This document shows positions 32,242-41,746 of a stretch of 64,000 nt of DNA, in pieces. The stretch is from assembly GCA_002394395.1 (NCBI GenBank), contig DGTR01000020.1, forward strand, positions 1 through 64,000, in the 5' to 3' direction. A program made the translations under genes and the position numbers. How positions within the stretch are numbered: position 1 is the stretch's first letter; each line of letters opens with the position of its first letter. Source of the DNA: Bacteroidales bacterium UBA4331. Its GTDB lineage: Bacteria > Bacteroidota > Bacteroidia > Bacteroidales > Paludibacteraceae. The notes beneath the pieces were generated by a model. That model was not told the origin of the DNA. It searched no databases and saw only the letters and a program-made list of their open reading frames with translations.

Positions 32242-33339
32242 GTGGCTATCAGAAAAAAAATAGTAACCCTTGTACTTTGTACCTTGTCCCTTTGTACGTA
32301 TGGTCAGGTATCGAATGCAGGGCGGTCGGTGTTCTCGTTTATGGGGCTGCCGGTATCGTCGCGCATCAACGCCTTGGGCGGATCGAACGTCTCACTCAGC
32401 GATGGGGATATCGCAATGGGCATGTGCAACCCGGCGTTGCTGCATGCCAATAGCCACATGATGCTGCAACTCAACTATAGCTACTACCTGCCGGGAACGA
32501 TGTTCGGTAGCGTGCTGTATGGGCATAATTTCGGGCGTTCTAAAATAGAGAAACCGGCAGAGGGTGAACCCGACAAGCCGAATTATTTCGCGGTGGGTAT
32601 TCATTACTTGGACTACGGAAAGATGTACTACGCGGACAAAGACGGCAATAAGACCGGTGGTTCGTTTGGTGCTCGGGACATCTTGATAGACGTGATGTAC
32701 GCGCGTCAGTTAGGACGGATGTTCAAGGTCGGCGTGACACTCAAGCCGGTCTATTCAATCTATGAGAGTTATAGTTCGTTTGCGTTAGGCGCGGACGTAG
32801 GAGCGCATTTCCAAAGCCCGGACTCGACATTCCAGATGGGTCTGGTGCTGCAGAACATAGGATGGCAGTTGAAGGGATTCTACTCGGAGGAAGGCGGAAC
32901 GAATCATGAGATGCTGCCGCTGAACCTGCAGTTGGGTCTGACGTACCGCGTGAAGCACGCGCCGTTGCGGTTCCATCTGCAGGCGCATAACCTGCAGACA
33001 TGGTACCTGAACTACGAATGGACGGGTATCGACAAGAACGTCACGACCGGTGACTTCATCCCCCATAACGTCAAATGGTACGACATGTTGTTCCGGCACA
33101 CGATATGGACGATAGAGGTAGTAGATAAACGCGAGCGGTTCTACATCGCTTTCTCATATAACCACCGCCGCCGCGCGGAGTTAAATCTCGCTGATCAGCG
33201 GTCGTTAGCAGGATTCGCGTTAGGTCTCGGCGTACGAATCAAACAGGCGCATGTGGATTTTGCGATCAGTCAGATGACCAAGTCCAACTTCTCGTACCAG
33301 GTCGGATTGACATTAGATATAAACTCGCTCATGAAATAA
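32242..33339 (+). CDS. porQ: T9SS protein PorQ
   Basis: 365 residues with a signal peptide (VTLVLCTLSLCTYGQ). The mature start, NAGRSVFSFMGLPVSSRINALGG then NVSLSDGDIAMGMCNPALL, is the PorQ family signature; the rest is an outer-membrane beta barrel of the PorV/FadL type. PorQ retains PorZ at the surface in the attachment complex that links T9SS cargo to anionic lipopolysaccharide. The start is GTG at 32242, the only start before the signal peptide. Followed by cmk after 12 nt. The distance from the porP-gldKLMN unit is normal in this phylum. Confidence 0.9.
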   Translation: MAIRKKIVTLVLCTLSLCTYGQVSNAGRSVFSFMGLPVSSRINALGGSNVSLSDGDIAMGMCNPALLHANSHMMLQLNYSYYLPGTMFGSVLYGHNFGRSKIEKPAEGEPDKPNYFAVGIHYLDYGKMYYADKDGNKTGGSFGARDILIDVMYARQLGRMFKVGVTLKPVYSIYESYSSFALGADVGAHFQSPDSTFQMGLVLQNIGWQLKGFYSEEGGTNHEMLPLNLQLGLTYRVKHAPLRFHLQAHNLQTWYLNYEWTGIDKNVTTGDFIPHNVKWYDMLFRHTIWTIEVVDKRERFYIAFSYNHRRRAELNLADQRSLAGFALGLGVRIKQAHVDFAISQMTKSNFSYQVGLTLDINSLMK

Positions 33340-33351
33340 ATAAATGCGAAA

Positions 33352-34044
33352 ATGAGTAAATGCGAAAATAAAATCATTGTTGCTATAGACGGATATTCGT
33401 CGTGCGGGAAATCAACGATAGCCAAGGCGCTGGCGAAACATGCGCACGCAACCTATGTAGATACCGGCGCTATGTACCGGGCTATTGCGTTGTACGTATT
33501 AGTCGAAAGTCGAAAGTCGAAAGTCGAAAAATTGAGCGAGGAGGAGATCGTAGCGCTCTTGCCCAAGATCAAGGTAGGTTTTGTGCGGGTCGGCGATGCG
33601 CAGCACGTGACGCTGAACGGCGAAGATGTGGAGGGTCAGATACGGACACTCGAGGTCGGCAACCGCGCTTCGGAGATCTCGCAGATCAAAGAGGTGCGTG
33701 CTTTCCTTGTCGCGCAGCAACAGGCGATGGGTGCCAACCAGAGCATCGTCATGGACGGCCGCGATATCGGAACAGTTGTCTTCCCGAAGGCTGATCTGAA
33801 GTTGTTCCTCACGGCTCGGCCGGAGGTTCGCGCGCAACGGCGGTACGACGAGTTGGTAGCCAAAGGTGAGAAGCCTGTCTATGAAGAAGTATTGGCGGAT
33901 GTCAACGACCGCGACTACCGCGACACGCATCGCGCCGAGAGCCCGTTACGGCAGGCTGAAGATGCCATCGTTGTAGATAACAGCGACATGACGCCGGAAG
34001 AGCAGATGCAAGTCATTTATGATCTGTACGATAGACTCCAATAG
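33352..34044 (+). CDS. cmk: Cytidylate kinase with repeat-derived insertion
   Basis: 230 residues. It phosphorylates CMP/dCMP. P-loop IAIDGYSSCGKSTIAK-type VAIDGYSSCGKSTIAKALAK, YVDTGAMYRA (CMP site), IVMDGRDIGTVVFPKADLKLFLTA, and the lid RAQRRYDEL. After the CMP site a (GTCGAAA)x4 repeat encodes VESRKSKVEK, absent from normal enzymes, in the loop before EEEIVALLPKI. It lies between helices, so activity is plausibly kept. It overlaps ispH by 26 nt. Confidence 0.95.
   Translation: MSKCENKIIVAIDGYSSCGKSTIAKALAKHAHATYVDTGAMYRAIALYVLVESRKSKVEKLSEEEIVALLPKIKVGFVRVGDAQHVTLNGEDVEGQIRTLEVGNRASEISQIKEVRAFLVAQQQAMGANQSIVMDGRDIGTVVFPKADLKLFLTARPEVRAQRRYDELVAKGEKPVYEEVLADVNDRDYRDTHRAESPLRQAEDAIVVDNSDMTPEEQMQVIYDLYDRLQ
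33502..33529. repeat. Four heptamers GTCGAAA inside cmk
   Basis: Exact 7-bp units, 28 bp in all, in frame within the coding sequence. Confidence 0.9.
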
Positions 34045-34951
34045 CGGTTTCTGCTTCGGTGTGACACGCGCCATCCGGACAGCGGAAGAAGAGCTCCGGA
34101 AGGGGGCTCTTTGTTGCTTGGGGGACATCGTGCATAACGGTCAGGAGGTTGTGCGGTTAGAGGGCTTAGGGCTGGAAACGATTGACAACGACGACCTGCG
34201 TTCACTACCACCCCACTCGCGCGTGCTGCTACGGGCTCACGGCGAACCGCCAAGCACGTACTGGATAGCCGAGCAAAGAGAAATAGAGGTTATCGACGCG
34301 ACCTGTCCTGTTGTAAAAAAGCTACAGGACCGTATCCACGCCTGCTACGAGCAGCATAAGAACGACGAAGCCGTCCCTCCGCAGATTGTCATCTACGGCA
34401 AACGCGGTCATGCCGAGGTCATCGGGCTGCAAGGCCAAACGAACAACACCGCCATCGTAATCGAGCGCGAGGAGGAGTTGAACCAACTCGATTTCTCAAG
34501 ACCAATCTACCTCTTCTCGCAGACCACAAAGAGCGTGGAAGGTTTTCAGAGCCTTGTCAAGGCGATTGAAGCGCGTCGTTCGTTATTACGTAATAACGTA
34601 ATTACGTCATCACGAGAAGATTATAGCGCGCCGTTCGAGTATCACGATACCATCTGCCGGTCGGTAGCGAACCGCGTGGCGCTGTTGCAGGCCTTTGCGA
34701 AGGCGCAGGACCTCGTGATCTTCGTCGGTGGAGGCAAGAGTTCCAACGCGAAGGTGCTATATCAGCATTGCGTAGAGGCGAACCCGAAGACGATCTTTGT
34801 CTCGTCACAGGACGAGTTGGAAGACAAGCTTGCGGAGTACCGCGAGCAGATACAAACAAATCCCGACTGGAAAGTCGGGATCTGTGGTGCTACAAGTACA
34901 CCGTTATGGTTAATGGAAAAGTGCAAGGCATCAATAGAGGAGGTGCGATAG
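34019..34951 (+). CDS. ispH: 4-hydroxy-3-methylbut-2-enyl diphosphate reductase
   Basis: 310 residues; last step of the MEP isoprenoid pathway, a [4Fe-4S] enzyme. Cluster Cys ligands: first in SGFCFGVTRAI, second in DATCPVVKKLQ, third in VGICGATSTPLWLMEKC. Other blocks: LGDIVHNGQEV, RAHGEPPSTY, the substrate-binding FSQTTKS and VGGGKSSNAKVLY. An inserted 18-bp palindrome encodes RSLLRNNVITS (~residues 190-200) between conserved parts, where homologues have a short acidic segment. ATG at 34019 within the end of cmk (coupled). Ends head-to-head with the next gene with no spacer. Confidence 0.96.
   Translation: MICTIDSNSGFCFGVTRAIRTAEEELRKGALCCLGDIVHNGQEVVRLEGLGLETIDNDDLRSLPPHSRVLLRAHGEPPSTYWIAEQREIEVIDATCPVVKKLQDRIHACYEQHKNDEAVPPQIVIYGKRGHAEVIGLQGQTNNTAIVIEREEELNQLDFSRPIYLFSQTTKSVEGFQSLVKAIEARRSLLRNNVITSSREDYSAPFEYHDTICRSVANRVALLQAFAKAQDLVIFVGGGKSSNAKVLYQHCVEANPKTIFVSSQDELEDKLAEYREQIQTNPDWKVGICGATSTPLWLMEKCKASIEEVR
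34581..34598. repeat. Perfect 18-bp palindrome inside ispH
   Basis: CGTTATTACGTAATAACG, followed by another ATTACGT. Encodes part of the extra loop in IspH. Confidence 0.85.
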
Positions 34952-37900
34952 CTACTTTACCTTCTGCCCTGTCACTGTATATACTTTTTCTCCGAGAAGT
35001 ACATATACTTGCCCATCGCGAATAACTTTCCGCGGAGTTTCTCCATTAGAAGAAGGGGAGGCAAAGGATGTTGGAGTGCTATCATTATAGACTGCGCGAA
35101 CCGTTATACCGTCTTCTATATCTCCAGCGACAGCCTGCCAGCCGACAAAGACCTTCTCTGCTACAATAGGTGCTGCGGGTACTGCGTCTGTAATGTGAGA
35201 TGTCATTATCAGTTGATTATTTGCATCTACAAAATGTACTTTCAGAGCAGTTGAAGCATCTAAGCTATATAATGCAATAACATATAAATCTTTCGTCACA
35301 TTTGACAAATCGCGGCTCCATCCGTCGAATAGATAGCCCTCTCGCATAGGCGATACCGGCGCCATAGCTTCTGATCCTTCCTCTACTTTTACTACGCCTA
35401 ACTCATCTCCGTTCCAATCTAAGAAAGTTAGAGCATGGATAGGTACGGCACGGAATGTAGCAATATAAGTAGCATTGCCGGTTACGATTTCTATTGCCGG
35501 TTGCCAGCCATCAAAATGGTAAGCGAAGTGTTCTGTACTCTCTTTAGAAGGTTCCTCGCAAGAAGGCATCTCACCATATGCCCACTTACGCGAGAAAATA
35601 TCAGAGCCATCTTCGTTTCGGAAAGTAATGGTATATTCGTTGACTACACTATCATAATGAGCAGTATAACGAGTGTCTGCCAAAGCCGGCACGATTTCGG
35701 GTTCCCAGCCTGTGAATGTATAGGTATATTGAGCTGTTGCCTGTCTAGTTGGCGCTTCCGGTACTGAAGGAAGTGTATTGTAAAGTACTTCATCTTCCTG
35801 TAAAACAGTACCATTCCAATCTACAAACTGAATTGCGAATGTCTGTACTTTGAAACTTGCCACCAAGGTTGTATCTTGGGTCACTAACAGGGTGCGCAGA
35901 GGTTCAGTGTTACCATCACTCCAAGTTTCAAAAATAAATCCGGTATTAGGAACAGCCTCGATCTGCATCATTCCCGTCGAACAATCAAGTTCGCCTTGAC
36001 TTACTACTCCCATCGACTCATCAGCAGAACTGATAGTAACAGTGAAAGGTGAGTATTCATCAAACTGAGTGAAATAATTATCCCAAGTTGTACTGACATA
36101 CGCGCTCATGCTTCCGCAGGGAACACGTAACATCGCATTTTCCGCAATAGAAGAAAATACTCCACTTTCTAAGGTAGCAGGAGTGCTACTTTCACAAGTT
36201 ACTGTTTTGAGGCTTTCACAGGAACCAAAAGCATAACTATTAAGTTTGGTTATATTCTTTGGAATAGTCACTTTCTTTAGCGATGTACAAATTGCGAAAG
36301 CGCTTGCCCCAATCTCTTTAACGCTGGCAGGGAATGAAACGGAAGGTAAATTTTCAGCACCGTCACATAAATGAGCAGGGATATATTCTACGGAGTTACC
36401 AAAAGTTATTTTTGTCAGTAAATCAAATGTGTAAAGATTTGTAGGACCATCATTGGCCTGCTTGGCGTTCCACACAAGGGTCTTTACTGGGGAGCTTTCA
36501 AATGCTGTATTACAGATGGTTTTTATAGCTTTCCCGATTGTAACGGAAGTCAAAGAATCACAATCGGAGAAGGAATAACACCCGATCTTGGTAACTTTAT
36601 TGGGGATAACAATTTTCTTTAGCGATTTACACCCATCGAATGCTAAGTCGTCTATTTCCTTGAGGCTGGAAGGAAAAGTAACTGTCTTTAGTTTTACTGC
36701 TTTATAGCAAAATTGTTCGGGAATAAACTCCACTTCATTACCAAAAGTAACACTCTCCAAGTTAGGAAGACCTGCGTATGATATAGCATAACCTCCGGCC
36801 CTATCTATCACATGTTTTGCATTAAAGGTGAGTTTTTTTACATACCGAGGATCAAAAGCATCCCATATATCCATATCCACTACCGCTTTACCGATGGTAA
36901 TATCGGTCAACACCTGACAACCTTCAAATGCATCATCTTTAATCGTTGTTACATTATCCGGAATAACGACAGAGGTCAGCCGCTTGCAGTTGTAAAATGC
37001 ATTATCTTCTATCGTTTGTAACCCACTTCCAAAGGAAACAGAGACTATTCTTTGGCAACCGCTGAATGTAAACATACCGATTCTGGTCAGCGCGTCAGGA
37101 AATTGGAGTTGTGTAATAACCGTGTTTTCAAAAGCATTATCGTCTATTTCCAATAAAGATGAGCCAAAGGTAACCGAACTTAAGCTGGAGCAAAGTCCAA
37201 ATGCATTTTCATTTATATACACTAATGAATTAGGAAGCGTAACGCTTGTAACCGGCATTCCGCTAAACGCATCCTCGGCAATAATGACTGTTCCGTCTTT
37301 TATAGTAGCGGCTCCGGAGAAATTATCGCCTCCGCGGATACACGCCTTGTCCACATAGAAAATATTATTCTTCCAGTTCTTACTATCCAGTTCCAACGCC
37401 GTATTATAGAATGCATCTAAATGAATTGTTCGAACACCTGTTCCTAACGTCACATTGGTAAGAGCTGTACAACCGAAAAATGCGTCTCTACCGATTGTTT
37501 TAATATTGTTCGGAATAACGATTTGTTGCAGGGAAGTACAATTGGAACACATAGAAATAGGTATTTCCTCCAAAGCATTGGATAGAGTAAGTGATCTCAA
37601 CATCCGGCAGTTGGAAAAAGCAGATGTCTCTATATAATGCAAATTCGATGGAAGTGTAAGCGTTGTAATTGCGCTATTACAAAAACTCGAATTACAAATA
37701 GAATCCAGTGTGCTCGGCAGAGTAACGGAAGTGAGGTTTTCAAAACCATAGAACGCATTAGTACCTGCGGATGTTATACCCTCATTGATAACCACCTTTT
37801 TAACGGATTCATAATAATCATCCCAAGGATACGCCTCACCACCCATATACACATCTTCCATACTGCCGGAGCCCGATATAGTCAACAATCCGGTAGTAGT

Positions 37901-38005
37901 AGTAAGAGACCATGTAATGCTGTTTCCGTACGTACCGGAATAAGTAGCCGCTTGGGCGAAAATCACACTTGCCAAAGCAAGTATGAATGTAAAGATTCTT
38001 TTCAT
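34952..38005 (-). CDS. Large secreted LRR (BspA-like) protein with InlB repeats and T9SS tail
   Basis: 1017 residues. Signal peptide MKRIFTFILALASVIFAQA. About twenty LRR_5 repeats (~40-640), each like NFKxIGDxAFxxCxSLxSVxIP, for example ITRIGMFTFSGCQRIVSVSF-type units. From ~690 to ~960 come InlB/Listeria-Bacteroides repeats ending in G-W/W-x-P (GFIFETWSDGNTEP, YTFTGWEPEI, HFDGWQPAIE, YLFDGWSRDL). The end, KVIRDGQVYVLLGEKVYTVT then GQKVK, is a T9SS type A tail. Likely cell-surface adhesion or matrix protein. Convergent with ispH; its GC content is visibly lower than its neighbours'. Confidence 0.88.
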   Translation of the reverse strand: MKRIFTFILALASVIFAQAATYSGTYGNSITWSLTTTTGLLTISGSGSMEDVYMGGEAYPWDDYYESVKKVVINEGITSAGTNAFYGFENLTSVTLPSTLDSICNSSFCNSAITTLTLPSNLHYIETSAFSNCRMLRSLTLSNALEEIPISMCSNCTSLQQIVIPNNIKTIGRDAFFGCTALTNVTLGTGVRTIHLDAFYNTALELDSKNWKNNIFYVDKACIRGGDNFSGAATIKDGTVIIAEDAFSGMPVTSVTLPNSLVYINENAFGLCSSLSSVTFGSSLLEIDDNAFENTVITQLQFPDALTRIGMFTFSGCQRIVSVSFGSGLQTIEDNAFYNCKRLTSVVIPDNVTTIKDDAFEGCQVLTDITIGKAVVDMDIWDAFDPRYVKKLTFNAKHVIDRAGGYAISYAGLPNLESVTFGNEVEFIPEQFCYKAVKLKTVTFPSSLKEIDDLAFDGCKSLKKIVIPNKVTKIGCYSFSDCDSLTSVTIGKAIKTICNTAFESSPVKTLVWNAKQANDGPTNLYTFDLLTKITFGNSVEYIPAHLCDGAENLPSVSFPASVKEIGASAFAICTSLKKVTIPKNITKLNSYAFGSCESLKTVTCESSTPATLESGVFSSIAENAMLRVPCGSMSAYVSTTWDNYFTQFDEYSPFTVTISSADESMGVVSQGELDCSTGMMQIEAVPNTGFIFETWSDGNTEPLRTLLVTQDTTLVASFKVQTFAIQFVDWNGTVLQEDEVLYNTLPSVPEAPTRQATAQYTYTFTGWEPEIVPALADTRYTAHYDSVVNEYTITFRNEDGSDIFSRKWAYGEMPSCEEPSKESTEHFAYHFDGWQPAIEIVTGNATYIATFRAVPIHALTFLDWNGDELGVVKVEEGSEAMAPVSPMREGYLFDGWSRDLSNVTKDLYVIALYSLDASTALKVHFVDANNQLIMTSHITDAVPAAPIVAEKVFVGWQAVAGDIEDGITVRAVYNDSTPTSFASPSSNGETPRKVIRDGQVYVLLGEKVYTVTGQKVK

Positions 38006-38058
38006 TCAACTATTACTAATAAGGTTATGCCAATTGTGCTTGCCAAGTATTACAAATA

Positions 38059-40662
38059 TTAGCGAACGCTTGTCAGTTTTTTGATCTTCTCATTCAGTTT
38101 CTTTTCCTGCAGCAGCTGTTCAATGGTCAGGTGCATTCTGTAATTCCAGAAATGGCGCGGGTTAGCGGGCACATTGATGCGGTCCGCGAACTGGTCTTTG
38201 ATACGTACATCGCCGTCAATAGCGAGCCAGTCTTGCAGCGGCAGAATGGTCCACATAGCAGGCGAATACATGTGCTGGTTGATGATGAACTCGGCAATCT
38301 CCGGCGTCATCTCTTTGGGTGCATCGCCCCACCAACCCATCTGCTCGTTGTAGAACTGCTGGGTTACCGCGCGGTCTTCTTCCCACCATGCACGCAGCGG
38401 GTTCATGTCGTGCGTACCGGTGGTGCAGACAGACTGATACGGAGCGTCGGCTGGGTGCGCGAACTTAACCGTCGGATCCTTCGGCATTCGTTGGATCTCG
38501 AGGCTGAGAATCTGCAGCTCATGCATCACATCGGGCACGCAAGCGGGCACCATGCCGAGGTCCTCGCCGCAGCAGAGCATCTTCGTTGCGCCGATAAGCG
38601 TCGGCAGTTTGCGCATCGCCGAGTCACGCCAGAACTGCGTATGACGACGATAGAAATACTCATTATAGATACGCATGAGCACCTCTTTCTGGTCGGAATA
38701 GAGTTCATTGAAAGAGTGGCTCTGGTAGATCGAGATACGCGGATGGAGCCATCCCGGACGGCGTTGATCCTCGACCATCAGCACTTCGCAATGGAGATAA
38801 ATCAAGCCGTTGCAGATATTCTTCGCTGCCTCTTTGCTCAGACCTGCTGCTTTGAGTTGCTTCGGATCCTCCATCAGGCGGTCGTACCACTCCTGCACTT
38901 TGACTTGCGTATCAAACTCCGGACGGAACCAATAGACGTATCCATCGCGGGTCTGAAGGGCATTCTTCTTCGCCCACTCAGTATCATACCCCAAGACGTC
39001 GCCTAAGAAATTCGAGCGGATATAAGGCTTGGTCATACGGTCCCAGTCGAGGCAAATACCCTGCGCACAGAGGTCATCATAGCTGTACGGCAGCGCCGGA
39101 ACGAAATGACCGCAGAGGCCCCACACGTCGGTCTTGCGCATCTGCCATATACGGAAGAAACCGAGGATATGATCTACGCGGTAAGCATCGAAATAGTCCT
39201 GCATCTTACGGAACCGTTTCTGCCACCAAGCGAAGTTATCCTCCGCCATCTTATCCCAGTTATAGGTCGGGAATCCCCAGTTCTGGCCGGAGATAGAGAA
39301 ATCATCGGGCGGTGCACCGGCAGACGCATCGAGGTTAAAGAGCTCCGGATAAACGGCTGCATCCACAGAGTCGGGGCTGATGCCGATAGGTATATCTCCC
39401 TTCATAGCCACGCCGATTGAGTGGGCGTAAGCCACTGCGTCCGCCAGCTGCTTGTCGGCATGGAACTGAAGGAAATAGTAGTACTCCTTCGGCTGCTTGT
39501 CGCGCTTATGAAGGAACTCGGCGTACGGCTCCAGCCACTCGCGATTCTTCGCAAAGAAAGCCTTGTACTCCTCGGAGGAGAAGAGGGCATCCTTGTCCTG
39601 TTTAAAGAGCGCCTTGAAAAAAACGGTCTTGGCGTCATAGACGTTCTGGTAATCAGCGATCTTGAGGGCGTTGAACTCCGCCTTCTGCGCTTCGTATTTC
39701 TTCTTCTGCGCCGGCGTCAGGCGACCCATCTTCTCGATATTGATATATATCGGATGGAGCGCGAAGACGGAAACGGCGTTGTAAGGATAACTGTCGAGGT
39801 TGTTATGACGGAGCGTGGTATCGTTGATCGGCAGGGTCTGGATCATCTTCTGACCCGTAGCCGCAGCCCAGTCTGCCATCTTCTTGAGATCCTGAAACTC
39901 ACCGATACCGAACCCTTCTTCCGTACGGAGAGAGAAGACCGGAACAGCTACGCCGGCACCTTTCCATCGCGGTTGCGTGCGGCGGAAACCACGGTCGTTC
40001 TGGCAGATGACCATACCCTTCTCGATGCCCCAGATCTGGCGGTTCTCACCCCACTCCATATCTACCTGCGCACCGGTCTTGAGGTCATAAACGAGGTATT
40101 TATACTCGATGATCTGCAATTCCGAGACCTTGATGTCGGCTTTCCAAACGGGGAACTCCGCATCGCTCATGATGAGCTTGTTATCGACATTCCAGTCGCC
40201 TAACTCCGGGCAGTTACCGACGATCGCCACTCCCTGCGTCGGCAGGATCTGCGGCAGATCGATAGAGAAACGGACGTTACCCTTTGGAGCCTTCACTTTG
40301 GCGGGGTTATGGCGCATAAAAAGGGACTTGAGGAAGGCGGTCGTATAGAAACTATCCTCATAGGTGCTCGCCTGCCAAGCGTCGCGAACAACGAGTCGCT
40401 TGTCCGCGGCTTTGAGGGTTAACGTACGGGGTTCGCCTGCCTCATAGATATACCGACCGTCCTGCAGACGAATCGCATATTTGTACTGAATACTGCCGGC
40501 AAAATCACTGATAGGGACATTAGCCTGCCAGAAATCGGTCCCTTGGCAATTCAGCACCAACGGGTCCTTCTCTGTCCATCCCAAAATCGACTCTTGCGTC
40601 TCAATCACGCAAAGACTCTGGCCGTACTCGGCACGATAATGAATCTGAAAATTGATGTTCAT
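38059..40662 (-). CDS. malQ: 4-alpha-glucanotransferase with two CBM20 domains
   Basis: 867 residues, no signal peptide, cytosolic. Two N-terminal starch-binding CBM20 modules (~1-115: YGQSLCVIETQESILGWTEKD; ~130-235: GVAIVGNCPELGDWNVDNKL) precede the GH77 domain (~250-860). Landmarks: GAGVAVPVFSLRTEEGFGIGE, QTLPINDTT, AYRVDHILGFFRIW (nucleophile Asp), CCGEDLGMVPACV (Glu), and CTGTHDMNPLRAWWEED (Asp). It transfers maltosyl units between glucans, a glycogen or maltodextrin function. The CBM20-GH77 layout is that of Bacteroidota and plant DPE2-like enzymes. Single-gene unit with its own promoter. Confidence 0.95.
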   Translation of the reverse strand: MNINFQIHYRAEYGQSLCVIETQESILGWTEKDPLVLNCQGTDFWQANVPISDFAGSIQYKYAIRLQDGRYIYEAGEPRTLTLKAADKRLVVRDAWQASTYEDSFYTTAFLKSLFMRHNPAKVKAPKGNVRFSIDLPQILPTQGVAIVGNCPELGDWNVDNKLIMSDAEFPVWKADIKVSELQIIEYKYLVYDLKTGAQVDMEWGENRQIWGIEKGMVICQNDRGFRRTQPRWKGAGVAVPVFSLRTEEGFGIGEFQDLKKMADWAAATGQKMIQTLPINDTTLRHNNLDSYPYNAVSVFALHPIYINIEKMGRLTPAQKKKYEAQKAEFNALKIADYQNVYDAKTVFFKALFKQDKDALFSSEEYKAFFAKNREWLEPYAEFLHKRDKQPKEYYYFLQFHADKQLADAVAYAHSIGVAMKGDIPIGISPDSVDAAVYPELFNLDASAGAPPDDFSISGQNWGFPTYNWDKMAEDNFAWWQKRFRKMQDYFDAYRVDHILGFFRIWQMRKTDVWGLCGHFVPALPYSYDDLCAQGICLDWDRMTKPYIRSNFLGDVLGYDTEWAKKNALQTRDGYVYWFRPEFDTQVKVQEWYDRLMEDPKQLKAAGLSKEAAKNICNGLIYLHCEVLMVEDQRRPGWLHPRISIYQSHSFNELYSDQKEVLMRIYNEYFYRRHTQFWRDSAMRKLPTLIGATKMLCCGEDLGMVPACVPDVMHELQILSLEIQRMPKDPTVKFAHPADAPYQSVCTTGTHDMNPLRAWWEEDRAVTQQFYNEQMGWWGDAPKEMTPEIAEFIINQHMYSPAMWTILPLQDWLAIDGDVRIKDQFADRINVPANPRHFWNYRMHLTIEQLLQEKKLNEKIKKLTSVR

Positions 40663-40702
40663 GATATTGTGTTTTATTTAAGTTTTCTTCGGATTTCGGC
40701 TA

Positions 40703-40734
40703 CAAAATTACTACAATTTTTCGAAATATACAAG
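40703..40734 (-). promoter_or_regulatory. Promoter of malQ
   Basis: Leftward TAATTTTG (40710-40703), 20-bp spacer, TTG at 40733-40731. It overlaps the T-rich region after the upstream gene. Confidence 0.75.
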
Positions 40735-40751
40735 ATTTTGCTAAAAAAAAA

Positions 40752-41684
40752 TTATTTATGCTTGTATAAAATAATATCTTTTTTAAAAAAGAACCATCCG
40801 AGGCAGGGAAGGAGGGTGTTTATAACCCACAGCAGGACGCCGGCAAAGGCGGCGTTAATCGATCCGAAAACCACGATCGCCCATGCGCCGCGAACGCCCA
40901 CTTCCGCAATCGGCACATTCGGCGTGATGGTCACCAGCAGATAATAAATCAGAAATCCGTAACCCATAACCCGTAACCCATAACCCGTAACTGCCCCCAA
41001 CGCCCAAAGCACCAAGGCTAACTGCACACACCAACATAGCAAACGCACAAAACTCTGACCTAAACTGCGGAAGAGCAGCTTCTGGTTCACTTCAGCGTAT
41101 TTCTTCAGGGCTCTGGGCGCCAACGCAAAAGCAATCACCAAGAGTAAAATAACGGCTGCGAGGGCGTAGAGATAACTGTCGCCTAACTGCGTTCGGATCG
41201 CCGGAGAGAACGCCAGCGCCACCACGCCGGCGATGACGATCGCTGCCGTCATCGTAGCACTACCGACGGCCCCCATACTCAACACCCGCGGCCAGACAGG
41301 ATCACTCATCAACACCCCTCTCGCCGGGTATTCGCCGAGCCGCCAGGGAGTGATGAGTCCGGCGAGTTTGGAATAATAAACCTGCCGCTGCGCCTCTCTA
41401 AACGATAATCGTTCATCCGTTAACTCGTTCACTTCACCATTTGCACCATTAAGCGTGGCGTCACCATTCCATAAAGTCATCCACCGCCATGCCTCGATCG
41501 CCATGTTCACCGGCATCAGTGCAACACACAGGCCGAGCGCCAGATAGTGCTGCCACGCCATGCCACGAAGACTCTCCCACAAGGCAGGATAGGCCTCGAA
41601 AGTGACCAGTTTATAGCCCAGAAATGCGCACGCTGCGAGCGCCACGGCCCACTCGATTATATGATAAAGCGTCTTTTTGTCCAT
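40752..41684 (-). CDS. Flippase-like membrane protein (UPF0104/LPG synthase TM family)
   Basis: 310 residues with seven or eight hydrophobic segments. LALGLCVALMPVNMAIEAWRW and RLGEYPARGVLM (L-x-P-x-R-x-G-E-like 'ITPWRLGEYPARG') are the hallmark of the lysylphosphatidylglycerol-synthetase transmembrane / UPF0104 family, and 'NVPIAEVGVRGAWAIVVFG' is the second conserved block. No catalytic LPG domain. A heptamer repeat encodes GYGLRVMGYGF within a helix near ~225-240. Substrate unknown, probably lipid-linked. Divergent from the HHH protein through a palindromic promoter module. Confidence 0.8.
   Translation of the reverse strand: MDKKTLYHIIEWAVALAACAFLGYKLVTFEAYPALWESLRGMAWQHYLALGLCVALMPVNMAIEAWRWMTLWNGDATLNGANGEVNELTDERLSFREAQRQVYYSKLAGLITPWRLGEYPARGVLMSDPVWPRVLSMGAVGSATMTAAIVIAGVVALAFSPAIRTQLGDSYLYALAAVILLLVIAFALAPRALKKYAEVNQKLLFRSLGQSFVRLLCWCVQLALVLWALGAVTGYGLRVMGYGFLIYYLLVTITPNVPIAEVGVRGAWAIVVFGSINAAFAGVLLWVINTLLPCLGWFFFKKDIILYKHK
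40957..40991. repeat. Five heptamers (CCGTAAC/CCATAAC) in the flippase-like gene
   Basis: CCGTAACCCATAAC twice plus CCGTAAC, in frame. It is immediately preceded by AAATCAGAAATC, the unit of another repeat at 42129. Confidence 0.88.
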
Positions 41685-41694
41685 AAAAACGCTG

Positions 41695-41726
41695 CAAAGT
41701 TACGAAAAATTTTGCATTAATGCAAA
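41695..41726 (-). promoter_or_regulatory. Promoter of the flippase-like gene (shares palindrome)
   Basis: Leftward TAACTTTG (41702-41695), 20-bp spacer, TTTG (41726-41723). The -33 box is the right arm of the palindrome TTTGCATTAATGCAAA (41711-41726). Confidence 0.75.
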
Positions 41727-41742
41727 ATATTTTGTACTTTTG
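41711..41742 (+). promoter_or_regulatory. Promoter of the HHH protein gene (shares palindrome)
   Basis: TTTG (41711-41714), 20-bp spacer, TACTTTTG (41735-41742). The GTG start at 41747 is at the expected transcription start. Confidence 0.75.
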
Positions 41743-41746
41743 TGCC

